The notes: generated from the letters alone by a model not told the origin. Numbered from the stretch's first letter, positions 8,836-20,137 are shown. The stretch: DNA of 64,000 nucleotides from CAWDZK01 sp963726615 (GCA_963726615.1 CAVSCX010000011.1:558001-622000); one strand, 5' to 3'. Program-made: numbers and translations.

Positions 8836-10035
8836 TCAGCGGGCGCCGAGGACGTGCTCGACGGCGAGCTGGTCGAGCTGCGCGAAGGCGTAGCCCCGCT
8901 CGGCGGCGGCGTCCACGTCGAACGACTCGAAGGCACTCGGGTCGGCCAGCAGGTCGTCGTACGTCTCACCCTCGCCCAGGGTCGGCTCCGCCAGCTCGCC
9001 GACGCGGCCGGCGGCGAGGGCCGCCTGCACCTCGGGATCGGCGCGGAACGCCGCCGCGCGCTCCTTGAGCAGCAGGTAGGTGCGCATGTTCGCGGCTGCG
9101 GAGGCCCAGACGCCGTCGATGTCCTCGGTGCGCATCGGCTTGTAGTCGAAGTGCCGCGGCCCGTCGTAGGCCGGGCCGTCCCAGGCCCCGCCCACGCCAC
9201 CGTTCTCCAGCAGGTCGACGAGGAAGAACGCCGAGAGAAGGTCGCCGTGGCCGAAGACCAGGTCCTGGTCGAACTTGGGGCCGTGCTGGCCGTTGAGGTC
9301 GATGTGGAACAGCTTGCCCTGCCACAGCGCCTGCGAGATCGCGTGGACGAAGTTCAGGTTGGACATCTGCTCGTGCCCGACCTCCGGGTTCACGCCCACC
9401 ATCTCGTGGTGCTCCAGGGTCGAGATGAACGCCAGCGCGTGCCCGACCGTCGGCAGCAGGATGTCGCCGCGCGGCTCGTTCGGCTTCGGCTCGATCGCGA
9501 ACCGCATCCCGTAGCCACGGTCGATCGAGTACTGCGCCAGCATGTCGATGCCCTCGGCGTACCTGGACAGCGCGGCCCGCACGTCCTTCGCGGAGTCGGT
9601 CTCGGCGCCTTCGCGACCGCCCCAGAACACGTAGGTCGACGCGCCCAGCTCGGCGGCGAGGTCCATGTTGCGCATCACCTTGCGCAGCGCGTAGCGCCGG
9701 ATGCCACGGTCGTTGCTGGTGAACCCGCCGTCCTTGAACACCGGGTGGGTGAACAGGTTCGTGGTCATCATCGGCACGACCAGGCCGGTCTCGTCGAGCG
9801 CCGCCCGGAACCGCTTGATGTGCTGCTCGCGTGACGCGTCGTCACTGCCGAACGGGATCAGGTCGTCGTCGTGGAACGTCACCCCGTGGGCACCCAGCCC
9901 GGCCAGCCGGTGCACCGACTCGACCGGGTCCAGCGGCGGCCGGCTCGCGTCGCCGAACGGGTCGCGAGCCTGCCAGCCCACGGTCCACAGGCCGAACGTG
10001 AACTTGTCCGCAGGTGTCGGTCGCAGGTCGCTCAT
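8836..10035 (-). CDS. xylA: xylose isomerase
   Basis: XylA interconverts D-xylose and D-xylulose. The protein is 399 residues, the length of the short class I enzymes of Actinobacteria. Catalytic and metal-site segments are visible: FHDDDLIPFG (catalytic His and Asp pair), YVFWGGREG, IEPKPNEPRGD (metal Glu and catalytic Lys), NPEVGHEQM and HIDLNGQHGPKFDQDLVFG. I prefer ATG 10035 (MSDLRPTPADKF) because the N-terminus matches the family as I recall it. ATG 10041, two codons earlier, is equally possible, since both follow a GAGAGAG run. It sits between the ROK regulator and xylB. Confidence 0.97.
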   Translation of the reverse strand: MSDLRPTPADKFTFGLWTVGWQARDPFGDASRPPLDPVESVHRLAGLGAHGVTFHDDDLIPFGSDDASREQHIKRFRAALDETGLVVPMMTTNLFTHPVFKDGGFTSNDRGIRRYALRKVMRNMDLAAELGASTYVFWGGREGAETDSAKDVRAALSRYAEGIDMLAQYSIDRGYGMRFAIEPKPNEPRGDILLPTVGHALAFISTLEHHEMVGVNPEVGHEQMSNLNFVHAISQALWQGKLFHIDLNGQHGPKFDQDLVFGHGDLLSAFFLVDLLENGGVGGAWDGPAYDGPRHFDYKPMRTEDIDGVWASAAANMRTYLLLKERAAAFRADPEVQAALAAGRVGELAEPTLGEGETYDDLLADPSAFESFDVDAAAERGYAFAQLDQLAVEHVLGAR

Positions 10036-10072
10036 GGTCATCTCTCTCTCGTCGTGGGTGTGGTGCCGGTGG

Positions 10073-11287
10073 TCACGAGGCGGTCCGGCGGGACAGCTCG
10101 AGCAGCGGGTCGGACAGCAGCGGTTCGAAGGCGAGCTCGGCGGCGCCGAGCAGGGTGGAGTCGGCCCCGAGATCGGGCTCCACGAGGCGCACCTGCTGCA
10201 CCAGCGCCGCGAGGCCGCCGGCCTCGAACTCGGCGCGGACGGTGTCGCCGGCGGCCACGAGCACGGCCTCGAGAGCCCCGCCCATGATCACCACCTCGGG
10301 GTTGAGGACGTTCACGACGTTGGCCGTGCCACGGCCGAGCCAGGATGCGACGTGCCGCAGCGCCACCCGGGCCCGGGCATCGCCCTCGGACGCCGCCGCC
10401 ACGACCTCGTGGACGCCTGCGATCCCCCCGCCTGGACGCCGGCCGGCCAGCTCGAAGAGCCGCTCCTCGCCGCACTCGGTCTCCCAGCAGCCCGTGGACC
10501 CGCAGTGGCAGGGCAGACCGGTCGGGTTCACCACCGAGTGCCCGACCTCGCCGGCGTACCCGGCGCGGCCGCTGAGCAGGCTACCGCCGGCGAAGATGCC
10601 GGCACCGAGACCGGAGTGGCCCGAGAGGTAGACGGCGTCGTCGACGCCGGAGGCGGCGCCGCGGACGTGCTCGGCACGGATGCCGAGGTCGGCGTCGTTG
10701 CCCACCGCGACCGGCAGCTGCAGCGCCTCGGCCAGCTCGTGGCCGAGCGGGACGTCACGCCAGCCGAGGTTCGGCGCCTGGCGCACCTGCCCGTCGTGCC
10801 GGCGCACCATCCCCGGCACCGCGACACCCGCGGCGACGACCACGGCGTCCGCGCCGAGCTCGGCGAGCAACCCCGCGCCCTCCGTCGCGAGGGCTCGCGC
10901 CGCCGCCCCGGGCCGCGGCGGGCGACCCGGCCACCGGCTGTCGCGCCGGGACAGGACAACCCCGCCGAGGCCGACCCGCGCCACGGTGAGGTGGGTGACG
11001 CCGACATCCATTGCCAGGACCTGCACGCGCTCGGTCTCGGGCGAGACGACGTGCGAGGGCCGGCCGCCGCCGCTCGCGCCGCGGCCGGCTTCCTCCCGCA
11101 CGAGGCCCGCCGCCGCGAGAACGCCGGTGAGGCCACCGATCGTGCTGCGGTTGAGCCCCAGCACGGCGGTGAGGTGGCTGCGCGCCGTCGGCCCGTGGAC
11201 GTGCACGTACCGCAGCACGGCGGAGAGGTTCCGCTGCCGGACGTCTTCGGACCTCGCCCCGCGAGCGCTCCGAGCGAGGACCGTCAT
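10073..11287 (-). CDS. xylR: ROK-family transcriptional regulator of the xylose operon (XylR-like)
   Basis: The 404-residue protein joins an N-terminal winged helix (about residues 18-75, with SHLTAVLGLNRSTIGGLTG) to a ROK sugar-kinase-like domain. The ROK part has GVAVPGMV, the VGNDADLG phosphate/sugar motif, GLGAGIFAGG and the zinc motif CHCGSTGCWETECG. ROK repressors of this design bind operator palindromes and release them when sugar binds. It sits inside the operon, 8 bases after xylH and 37 bases before xylA, so it should be co-expressed and autoregulated. The palindrome upstream of xylF is a likely target. ATG 11287 gives the natural MTVLARSARGARSEDVRQ start; a much longer frame running through xylH is a shadow. 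Confidence 0.93.
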   Translation of the reverse strand: MTVLARSARGARSEDVRQRNLSAVLRYVHVHGPTARSHLTAVLGLNRSTIGGLTGVLAAAGLVREEAGRGASGGGRPSHVVSPETERVQVLAMDVGVTHLTVARVGLGGVVLSRRDSRWPGRPPRPGAAARALATEGAGLLAELGADAVVVAAGVAVPGMVRRHDGQVRQAPNLGWRDVPLGHELAEALQLPVAVGNDADLGIRAEHVRGAASGVDDAVYLSGHSGLGAGIFAGGSLLSGRAGYAGEVGHSVVNPTGLPCHCGSTGCWETECGEERLFELAGRRPGGGIAGVHEVVAAASEGDARARVALRHVASWLGRGTANVVNVLNPEVVIMGGALEAVLVAAGDTVRAEFEAGGLAALVQQVRLVEPDLGADSTLLGAAELAFEPLLSDPLLELSRRTAS

Positions 11288-11295
11288 GGTGCCGG

Positions 11296-12573
11296 CTAGC
11301 CGCGCCCGGAGGCTGCTGCACGCTTGCGGGAGAGGGCGTCCACGCCCGCCGCGAGGAGCAGGACCAGACCGGTGACCATGAAGACGACGGCCGCGGACTG
11401 GTTCAGCAGCAACATGCCGTTGGCGACGACGGCGACGACAAGACCACCGATGATGGCGTCGACGGGTCGGCCCTTGCCTCCGAAGAGGCTTGTGCCGCCG
11501 ATGACCGCTGCACCTACCGCGTACAGGAGCGTCTCGCCGCCACCGGTCGTCGGGGTGACCGAGTTGACCCGGCTGGCGAGCAGCACACCGGCGACGGCCG
11601 CGATCATCGAGCAGATCACGAAACAGAGCAGGCGGATCCGGGCCACGTTGATGCCGGCCCGGCGGGCCGCCTCTGCGTTTCCGCCGACCGCGTAGACGTG
11701 CCGTCCGAAGACGGTCCGGGACAGCAGCATGCTCAGCAGGATCAGGAGCACGAGCACCACAGGGATCACGAGCGGGACGCCCTTGATCGAGGTCACGGAG
11801 ACGTTGCGGCTGCGCTCGATGCTCAGGTAGTAGGTGGCGAGCCCGAGCAGGACAGCGAGGGTCGCGACCTTGAGGAGCCACACGATCGGCGTCTGCGTGA
11901 CGAGCCCGCGGGCGCGTCTGGTCTGCAGCTGGCGGAAGGACAGCGCCGCGTACCCGACGACGAGGACGACCAACAGCGACCAGCCGAGCCAGATCGGCAG
12001 GTTCTTGGACATGATCGCCAGGACGGTGTCGCTCTGGATGCGGATCGTTCCGCCCTGACCGATCAGCCTGAGCAGGACCCCCTGCAAGGCCAGGAAGAGG
12101 GCCAGGGTGACGACGAACGACGGGATCCCGATGCGAGCCACGAGGATGCCGATGAACAGCCCGATCACCGCGCCGGTCGCGAGGCACGCGAGGACGCCCA
12201 GGTACCAGGGCATGTCGTTCCGGGTGGAGACGACGCCGAGGATGGCGCCCGCGACGCCGGCGGTCCAGCCGGCGGACAGGTCGATCTCGCCGATGAGGAG
12301 GACGAAGACCAGCCCCATCGCGATGACGATGACCGGTGCGCTCTGGATCAGCAGGTTGGCGAAGTTGAACGGGTTGGTGAACGTGTCCGGCCGCAGCGAG
12401 GAGAACACGATGACAAGCACGCCCAGACCGAGGATCGCCGGAAGCGGTCCCACGTCGCCGCCCCGCAGCCGGGCGATGTAGTCACGGGCGGCCTCGGACA
12501 AGCTGGGCTGCGGTGCCGGCGGAGGGGCGGCGGCGTCGTCGTCGACCGCGGCGTCGGTCTCGGAGGTGCTCAC
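11296..12573 (-). CDS. xylH: xylose ABC transporter permease
   Basis: This 425-residue inner-membrane permease belongs to the carbohydrate-uptake-transporter 2 (ribose/xylose) family. About ten hydrophobic helices are visible, after a Pro/Ala-rich cytoplasmic N-terminus of about 45 residues. The family motif FVLLIGEIDLSAG is near residue 95, and the ATPase-contact loop AVGGNAEAARRAGINV lies in the cytoplasmic loop. Its GTG start overlaps the xylG stop as GTGA, so the ATPase and permease are translationally coupled. Residues 205-245 include a longer hydrophilic insertion (SFRQLQTRRARG) typical of XylH proteins. Confidence 0.95.
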   Translation of the reverse strand: MSTSETDAAVDDDAAAPPPAPQPSLSEAARDYIARLRGGDVGPLPAILGLGVLVIVFSSLRPDTFTNPFNFANLLIQSAPVIVIAMGLVFVLLIGEIDLSAGWTAGVAGAILGVVSTRNDMPWYLGVLACLATGAVIGLFIGILVARIGIPSFVVTLALFLALQGVLLRLIGQGGTIRIQSDTVLAIMSKNLPIWLGWSLLVVLVVGYAALSFRQLQTRRARGLVTQTPIVWLLKVATLAVLLGLATYYLSIERSRNVSVTSIKGVPLVIPVVLVLLILLSMLLSRTVFGRHVYAVGGNAEAARRAGINVARIRLLCFVICSMIAAVAGVLLASRVNSVTPTTGGGETLLYAVGAAVIGGTSLFGGKGRPVDAIIGGLVVAVVANGMLLLNQSAAVVFMVTGLVLLLAAGVDALSRKRAAASGRG

Positions 12574-13421
12574 GGTCGGGCCTCGCCCTCTACGCCGGAC
12601 GACTGTTCCCGGGCGGCCGGCTCTGGTCCGGCCGGCGGCTCGCCGCCCATCGCCCCCCCAGTGATCAGCTTGACCACCTCGGAGTGGTCGACGTTCTTGG
12701 CCTCGACCTGCGCCGTCATCCGGCCGAGGTACAGGACCGCGATGTCATCCGCGACCGCGAGGACGTCGTTCATGTTGTGCGAGATGAGGACGACGGCGAG
12801 GCCGCGGTCCGCCAGCCTTCGCACGAGTCGCAGCACCTGCTCCGTCTGCGCGACACCGAGGGCCGCGGTGGGCTCGTCCAGGATCACCAGCTTGGAGTTC
12901 CAGAGCACGGCGCGGGCGATCGCGACGGTCTGCCGCTGACCGCCCGACAGGCTGGCGACCTTCTGCCGGACCGACTTGACCGTGCGGACCGAGAGGCCGG
13001 CGAGCGTCTCCGACGCCCGCTCCTCCATCGTGATCTCGTCGAGCAGGCCGCTGCTCATCGCCTCGCGGCCGAGGTAGAGGTTCTGGACGATGTCGAGGTT
13101 GTCGCACAGCGCGAGGTCCTGGTAGACGACCTCCACACCCAGGGCGTTCGCCTGCTTGGGGTTGTGGACGTGGACTTCCTTGCCGTCGAACAGGTACTGG
13201 CCGCGGTCGAACGGGTGGATGCCGGCGATCCCCTTGATCAGGGTGCTCTTGCCGGCACCGTTGTCACCCACCAGCGCGGTGACGTGCCCCAACCGGACCG
13301 TGAGGTCCACGTCGTGCAGGACCTGGACGGCCCCGAAGCTCTTGTCGATCCCCCGCAGCTCCAGCAGCGGAGCGGAGTCCGCGGAGCTCGGGCGCCCCGC
13401 CTCGGTGGTGGTCGTCGTCAT
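12570..13421 (-). CDS. xylG: xylose ABC transporter ATP-binding protein, single-domain
   Basis: This ATPase drives sugar uptake with XylF and XylH. Walker A is GDNGAGKST (52-60), the Q-loop is Gln101, the signature is LSGGQRQ (158-164) and Walker B is VILDEPTAALG (about 179-189). At 283 residues it carries only one nucleotide-binding domain, whereas classical XylG/RbsA proteins fuse two (about 500 residues); it would work as a homodimer, like the FrcA-type ATPases. The C-terminus ends in a Pro/Glu-rich tail. ATG 13421 lies 154 bases downstream of xylF, across a strong hairpin. Confidence 0.94.
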   Translation of the reverse strand: MTTTTTEAGRPSSADSAPLLELRGIDKSFGAVQVLHDVDLTVRLGHVTALVGDNGAGKSTLIKGIAGIHPFDRGQYLFDGKEVHVHNPKQANALGVEVVYQDLALCDNLDIVQNLYLGREAMSSGLLDEITMEERASETLAGLSVRTVKSVRQKVASLSGGQRQTVAIARAVLWNSKLVILDEPTAALGVAQTEQVLRLVRRLADRGLAVVLISHNMNDVLAVADDIAVLYLGRMTAQVEAKNVDHSEVVKLITGGAMGGEPPAGPEPAAREQSSGVEGEARP

Positions 13422-13531
13422 GACACCTCGCCTGCCTCGATTGGTCGGCGCCTGACGATGGGAGTCGCCAGCCGGGACATCGTTCGCTCGGACGATCGCA
13501 CGCTACGCACTCGCGTGCGGCCGGGGGCAGA

Positions 13532-13564
13532 GGCCCGGCCGGGGATCTGCTCCCCGACCGGGCC
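13532..13564 (-). terminator. intercistronic hairpin between xylF and xylG
   Basis: In the RNA, GGCCCGGUCGGGGA pairs with UCCCCGGCCGGGCC (14 bp, one G-U pair) around a 5-base loop. It starts 11 bases after the xylF stop. Such hairpins often end or protect part of the transcript, so that the binding-protein gene is expressed more than the ATPase and permease genes behind it. Confidence 0.6.
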
Positions 13565-13575
13565 CCCGGTCCCTG

Positions 13576-14703
13576 CTAGCTCAGGCCGAGCTTGGTGCAG
13601 TCCGCCGCGAACGCGCCGGTGCACACCTTGTCGACCGTGGTGTAGCCGGCGTCGAAGGGCTCCTTGATGTTGTCCTGCGTGATCCACACCGGGGTGGCGA
13701 ACACCGAGGGAACCTTCTTGTTCGCCTGGGTGTCGTCGACCTCGCCGTTGACCAGCGACTCGGCCGAGCCGTCGTCCTTGAGGATCGCCACTGCGAGCTT
13801 GGCAGCCGCCTCGGCCTCGAGGTTGACATCCTTGAACACGGTGCCGCACTGGGTGCCGGCGACCACGCGCTGGAGACCCTCGTCAGAAGCGTCCTGTCCG
13901 GTGACCGGGACCTTGCCGGCGAGCTTGTTGTTCTTCAGCACGGTGACGATGCCGCCGGCCATGGTGTCGTTGGCCGAGATGACGCCGTCGATCTTGCCGT
14001 TGTTCTGGGTGAAGATCTGCTCGAAGGTGGTCTGGGCGACCGTGGCGTCCCACTTGCCGGTCTGGTCACCGACGACCTTGTAGTCGCCGCTGTCGACCTT
14101 GGCCTGGAGAGCGCCGTCGTAGCCCTCCTTGAACAGCGCAGCGTTGTTGTCGGTCGGGTCGCCGTTGATCTCGGCGATGTTCGCCTGCGTCTTGCCCAGG
14201 TCGTCGAGGCACGCGATGAGGCCGTCGCCCATGAGCTTGCCGACCTGCACGTTGTCGAAGGACACGTAGTAGTCGGCCGAGCCGCCGAGGGTGAGGCGGT
14301 CGTAGTCGATGCTCGGGATACCGGAGTCCTTGGCCTTCTTCTCGCAGGCCGCGCCACTCTCGGAGTCGAGGTTGACGATCATGAGCACGTTGACACCGGC
14401 GTTGATCATCGAGTCGCACAGGGACGCGAACTTGGTCACGTCACTGGAGGCGTTCTGGATGTCGGCCGAGTAGCCGGCGGCCTCGATCGCCTTCTGGAGC
14501 GCGGGCCGGTCGTTGTTCTCCCAGCGCGGCGAGCTCGCGGCGTCGGGCAGGATCACGCCGACCTTGCCGTCGCCGCCCGAGCCGCTGCCCCCGGTTCCGG
14601 TGTCGCCGCCGGTGCTGGTGCCTCCGTCGCTGCTGCCGCCGCAGGCCGTGAGCAGCAGGGGGAGGACGACCAGGCCGGCCACCGCCATCTTTCGCATCCG
14701 CAT
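13576..14703 (-). CDS. xylF: xylose ABC transporter substrate-binding lipoprotein
   Basis: This 375-residue binding protein captures the sugar outside the membrane. It has a lipoprotein signal (PLLLTACGG), a Gly/Ser/Thr-rich tether, and a type I periplasmic-binding fold beginning at KVGVILPDAASSPRWEN. Both lobes are present, with the ligand-contact strands SIDYDRLTLGGSADYYVSFD and GVISANDTMAGG. Cysteine pairs in the lobes may form disulphides. I chose ATG 14703 because GGAAGG lies 9 bases upstream and the signal peptide begins there; the extra 22 residues of the longer frame are not signal-like. It is the first gene of the operon. Confidence 0.95.
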   Translation of the reverse strand: MRMRKMAVAGLVVLPLLLTACGGSSDGGTSTGGDTGTGGSGSGGDGKVGVILPDAASSPRWENNDRPALQKAIEAAGYSADIQNASSDVTKFASLCDSMINAGVNVLMIVNLDSESGAACEKKAKDSGIPSIDYDRLTLGGSADYYVSFDNVQVGKLMGDGLIACLDDLGKTQANIAEINGDPTDNNAALFKEGYDGALQAKVDSGDYKVVGDQTGKWDATVAQTTFEQIFTQNNGKIDGVISANDTMAGGIVTVLKNNKLAGKVPVTGQDASDEGLQRVVAGTQCGTVFKDVNLEAEAAAKLAVAILKDDGSAESLVNGEVDDTQANKKVPSVFATPVWITQDNIKEPFDAGYTTVDKVCTGAFAADCTKLGLS

Positions 14704-14757
14704 GACGTGGTGCCCTTCCGATGGGGAGCGGCACGTCCGCAACGGGCCGCAAGGAAT

Positions 14758-14772
14758 GTTGTGGGCCACAAC
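14758..14772. promoter_or_regulatory. palindromic operator candidate upstream of xylF
   Basis: The 15-base sequence GTTGTGGGCCACAAC has perfect 7-base arms around one central base and lies 54 bases upstream of the xylF start. An isolated half-site, CACAAC, lies at 14801-14806. The position fits a repressor site for the ROK protein encoded in the same operon; this is inference. Confidence 0.5.
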
Positions 14773-14842
14773 GTACTCATGCGCGCCGACCCCGGGTAGT
14801 CACAACTTCGTAACGCGCGCGAAACGTCCGGCTCGTCCCGTC

Positions 14843-14866
14843 GGGATGGTGCGAATGCGCCATCCC
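14843..14866 (-). terminator. terminator of the aconitase gene
   Basis: GGGATGGTGC (14843-14852) and GCGCCATCCC (14857-14866) form a 10-bp stem with one wobble pair and a 4-base loop. It begins 21 bases after the acnA stop and separates acnA from the xylose operon on the same strand. Confidence 0.65.
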
Positions 14867-14887
14867 GAGTGCGGCCCCCGGCCGGCG

Positions 14888-17692
<2,805 letters not shown>

Positions 17693-17771
17693 GAGGGTCT
17701 CCTTCCGTCCGTGCCCGTCCTGGTCATCCTGCCCCCCGGGTGCGGGTGCGGTCGCAGCCGGTGCGGACAAG

Positions 17772-17798
17772 ATATCTCGACATCAAGATATCTGTCCA
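17772..17798 (-). promoter_or_regulatory. acnA promoter region with embedded operator palindrome
   Basis: On the minus strand, ATATCTTGATGTCGAGATAT (17791-17772) is a palindrome with 9-base arms, one mismatch and a 2-base centre. It sits between a possible -35 TGGACA (17798-17793) and a possible -10 TATCTT 18 bases later, so a bound protein would block transcription. From memory, MarR-family TamR sites of related form lie before aconitase genes in Streptomyces; I could not compare sequences. Confidence 0.55.
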
Positions 17799-17881
17799 CC
17801 GGACGCGCCAGCGGGTGACGTGAGCAGGGGGTGCTGACTGACCAGGGTGCAGCGAAGTCAGGCCGCGCGCGCCGTCCCCGG

Positions 17882-18409
17882 TCAGGGACGACCGGCGTCC
17901 GCGGCCGCTTGTGCGACGGCCTCGGCCCGGTCGCGGTAGTCCGGCCAGGAGACTGCCGGCCGGCCCTGCGTCTGCTGCACGAACTGGTCGAGGAACCACC
18001 GGCGGTAGGTCACCAGCGCCGGTGGCGTCTCGAGCGTCAGCAGCAGGCGGCCCTGCCGGCAGTACGCGTCGACCTCGTCGTAGATCTCGCCCAGGGCGAC
18101 GGCGGCGGCACCGGCCGACGCCGGCACCCGGTAGACCAGGTCGATGGTCGGCAGCCCGGCGGCGGCCGCCATGCGCAGCTGCTTCTCCTGCTCGGCCGTA
18201 AAGATCGAGTACCTGCTGCTGAGCGTCGTCACGACCTCGACGAAGCGCTGCGGCAGGGCGAACGTGTCACCACGCTGGTGCATGTGCTCCGCGACGAGCT
18301 GGAGCTCCCGGGTGAGCTCGTCTCCATGCTGCTGGGCCGCGGTCTGGACGTCGATCGGCACGTGGTCGACGTGCACCGTGACCAGCTGCTCGTCCGGGTC
18401 AGCGGTCAC
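17882..18409 (-). CDS. hypothetical protein coupled to an anti-sigma-type ATPase
   Basis: This 175-residue soluble protein starts at GTG 18409 and overlaps the stop of the upstream ATPase gene by the bases GTGA, so the two are translationally coupled. It appears mainly alpha-helical, with segments HVPIDVQTAAQQHGDELTRE and YDEVDAYCRQGRLLLTLETP. I recall similar proteins of unknown function beside anti-sigma ATPases and PP2C phosphatases in Streptomyces, which suggests a partner in a regulatory switch. No catalytic motif is visible. It is followed, 189 bases on, by acnA. Confidence 0.75.
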   Translation of the reverse strand: MTADPDEQLVTVHVDHVPIDVQTAAQQHGDELTRELQLVAEHMHQRGDTFALPQRFVEVVTTLSSRYSIFTAEQEKQLRMAAAAGLPTIDLVYRVPASAGAAAVALGEIYDEVDAYCRQGRLLLTLETPPALVTYRRWFLDQFVQQTQGRPAVSWPDYRDRAEAVAQAAADAGRP

Positions 18410-18915
18410 GCGGCCGCCTGTACCAGCCCGCGGGCCGAGACCCGGGCGCCGGCCCCACCGGCACGGCCGGGGAGCGCCGGGCCGCGGCTGCGGCGACCTG
18501 CCGGGCGTCCGGCCCGGTGGCCGTGGACATCGTCCGTCGGCTCGTCGTCCGGTGCCACCCGGCACCACACCGTCTTGCCGGCCGGGCCGGGCTGGACGCC
18601 CCACGCGGTGCTGAGCGCCTCGACGAGGGCGATGCCGCGGCCCGTCGTGGCGTCGGGGCCGTAGCCGCGTGGCCGTGGCGGGAGGGGCGAGGCGTCGGTC
18701 ACCTCGACGAGTAGCGCTGCCGGCTCGAGCGCCAGGTGCACGGTGTAGTCACTGCGGGCGTGCAGCGCCGCGTTGGTCGCGAGCTCGGTCAGGACCTGCG
18801 CCGCACCGAGGTCGAACGCGGGCTCGGCCCAGTCCGCGAGCACCCGGCGCAGGAACCTCCGGGCCTCGCCGACCGAGCTGAGGTCGGCGGTCAGTGTCAG
18901 GGACGCCTCGGGCAC
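18406..18915 (-). CDS. ATP-binding protein, RsbW-like anti-sigma factor family
   Basis: The 169-residue protein has a GHKL/HATPase fold: the N-box is ELATNAALHA, the G1-like segment is EVTDASPLPP and the G2 loop is GRGIALVEALSTAWG. Proteins of this type bind sigma factors or anti-sigma antagonists, or act as serine kinases on them. The C-terminal 45 residues are Arg/Gly/Pro-rich and probably disordered. I chose GTG 18915 (MPEASLTLTADLSSV), which gives the natural N-terminal strand. No sigma factor or STAS antagonist is next to it; the only coupled partner is the hypothetical gene downstream. Confidence 0.85.
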   Translation of the reverse strand: MPEASLTLTADLSSVGEARRFLRRVLADWAEPAFDLGAAQVLTELATNAALHARSDYTVHLALEPAALLVEVTDASPLPPRPRGYGPDATTGRGIALVEALSTAWGVQPGPAGKTVWCRVAPDDEPTDDVHGHRAGRPAGRRSRGPALPGRAGGAGARVSARGLVQAAA

Positions 18916-18920
18916 GGCGC

Positions 18921-20117
18921 TCAGCGTAGGCCCCGGCCGTCCGTGGGCGCGAGGACCGCCACGCACTCGACATGGTGGGTCATCGGGAACAGGTCGAAGG
19001 CCCGGAGGGCGTCGAGCCCGTACCCGCGCTCGCCGAACCAGCGCAGGTCACGGGCCAGGGCAGCCGGGTCGCACGCGACGTAGGCGATGCGCCGGGCACC
19101 GAGCCGGGACAGCAGGTCCACCACCGTGCGGCCGGCGCCAGACCTCGGCGGGTCGAGGACCACGATGTCGGCCCGCCGGAGGTGGACCCGGCGCAGGACG
19201 TGGTCGGCCCTCCCACGCTCCACCCGGACGGACGGCTGGCCGGCGAGGTTGTGCCGTGCATCGTCGACGGCGACGCGGCCCGACTCGACGCAGGTGACCC
19301 GACCGGTGGGACCGACCCGATCCGCCAGCCCGGCCGCGAACAGGCCGACGCCGCCGTACAGGTCCAGTGCCACGTCACCGGGGAGCGGGTCCAGCCCGGC
19401 CAGCACCGCGTCGAGCAGCGTGCGGGCTGCGCCGGGGTGGACCTGCCAGAAGCCGCCGCCGGTGACGCGGAAGGACATCCCCGCCACGGTCTCGTCCAGG
19501 GCTCCAGGCCCTCGGCCGTCGGGCAGGACGAGGGTCTGTCCCGTTCCTGGGGCGACAGCGACCTCGACAGCGGCGACGCCCGGCCAGGAACGTCCGGCGA
19601 CGCCCGCCGCGTCGACCAACGGGTGCGCGATCCGGCAGTGGTCGACCGGCACCACAGCGTGAGAGCGGTGCCGGCGCAGCCCCGGCCGGCCGTCGTCGTC
19701 GACGGCCCATCGGACCCGGGTCCGCCACGCCAGTCCCTCCTCGTCCCCGGCAACCGCCTCGACCACCACCTCCCTGTCCAGGCCGGCGAGCCGGGACAGC
19801 TGCTCACGCACGACAGCAGCCTTCAGCTCCCTCTGGGCCGGGAGACCGACGTGCTGGAAGTCGCAGCCGCCGCAGCGGCCCGGGCCGGCCCACGGGCACG
19901 GCGGCTCGACCCGGTCGGGCGACGCCTCGAGCACCTGGACCGCGTCGGCGCGCCAGAAGGACGAGCCGAAGTGGCCCTCGGTGACCACGGCGCGCACCCG
20001 CTCGCCGGGCAGCGCGTGCCGGACGAACACGACCCGGCCGTCGTGACGGGCGACGCAGTGGCCGCCGTGGGCCACCGGTCCCACGGTCAGCTCGACCTCC
20101 TGGCCCAGCGCGGTCAC
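18921..20117 (-). CDS. TrmA/RlmD-family tRNA or rRNA (uracil-5-)-methyltransferase
   Basis: This 398-residue SAM-dependent enzyme methylates C5 of a uracil in structured RNA. It has an N-terminal TRAM domain (about 1-62), an iron-sulphur region with Cys74, Cys82 and Cys85 (CPWAGPGRCGGC) plus a later Cys, a SAM-binding loop LDLYGGVGLFAAG, the VVLDPPRSGAG motif and the catalytic-cysteine segment YVACDPAALARDL. Whether the target is tRNA or 23S rRNA cannot be decided from sequence. GTG 20117 follows GGAAGGA. It is the apparent equivalent of M. tuberculosis Rv2689c and lies 20 bases downstream of the permease gene, as there. Confidence 0.92.
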   Translation of the reverse strand: MTALGQEVELTVGPVAHGGHCVARHDGRVVFVRHALPGERVRAVVTEGHFGSSFWRADAVQVLEASPDRVEPPCPWAGPGRCGGCDFQHVGLPAQRELKAAVVREQLSRLAGLDREVVVEAVAGDEEGLAWRTRVRWAVDDDGRPGLRRHRSHAVVPVDHCRIAHPLVDAAGVAGRSWPGVAAVEVAVAPGTGQTLVLPDGRGPGALDETVAGMSFRVTGGGFWQVHPGAARTLLDAVLAGLDPLPGDVALDLYGGVGLFAAGLADRVGPTGRVTCVESGRVAVDDARHNLAGQPSVRVERGRADHVLRRVHLRRADIVVLDPPRSGAGRTVVDLLSRLGARRIAYVACDPAALARDLRWFGERGYGLDALRAFDLFPMTHHVECVAVLAPTDGRGLR

Positions 20118-20137
20118 CGGCTCGTCCTTCCCACCCG

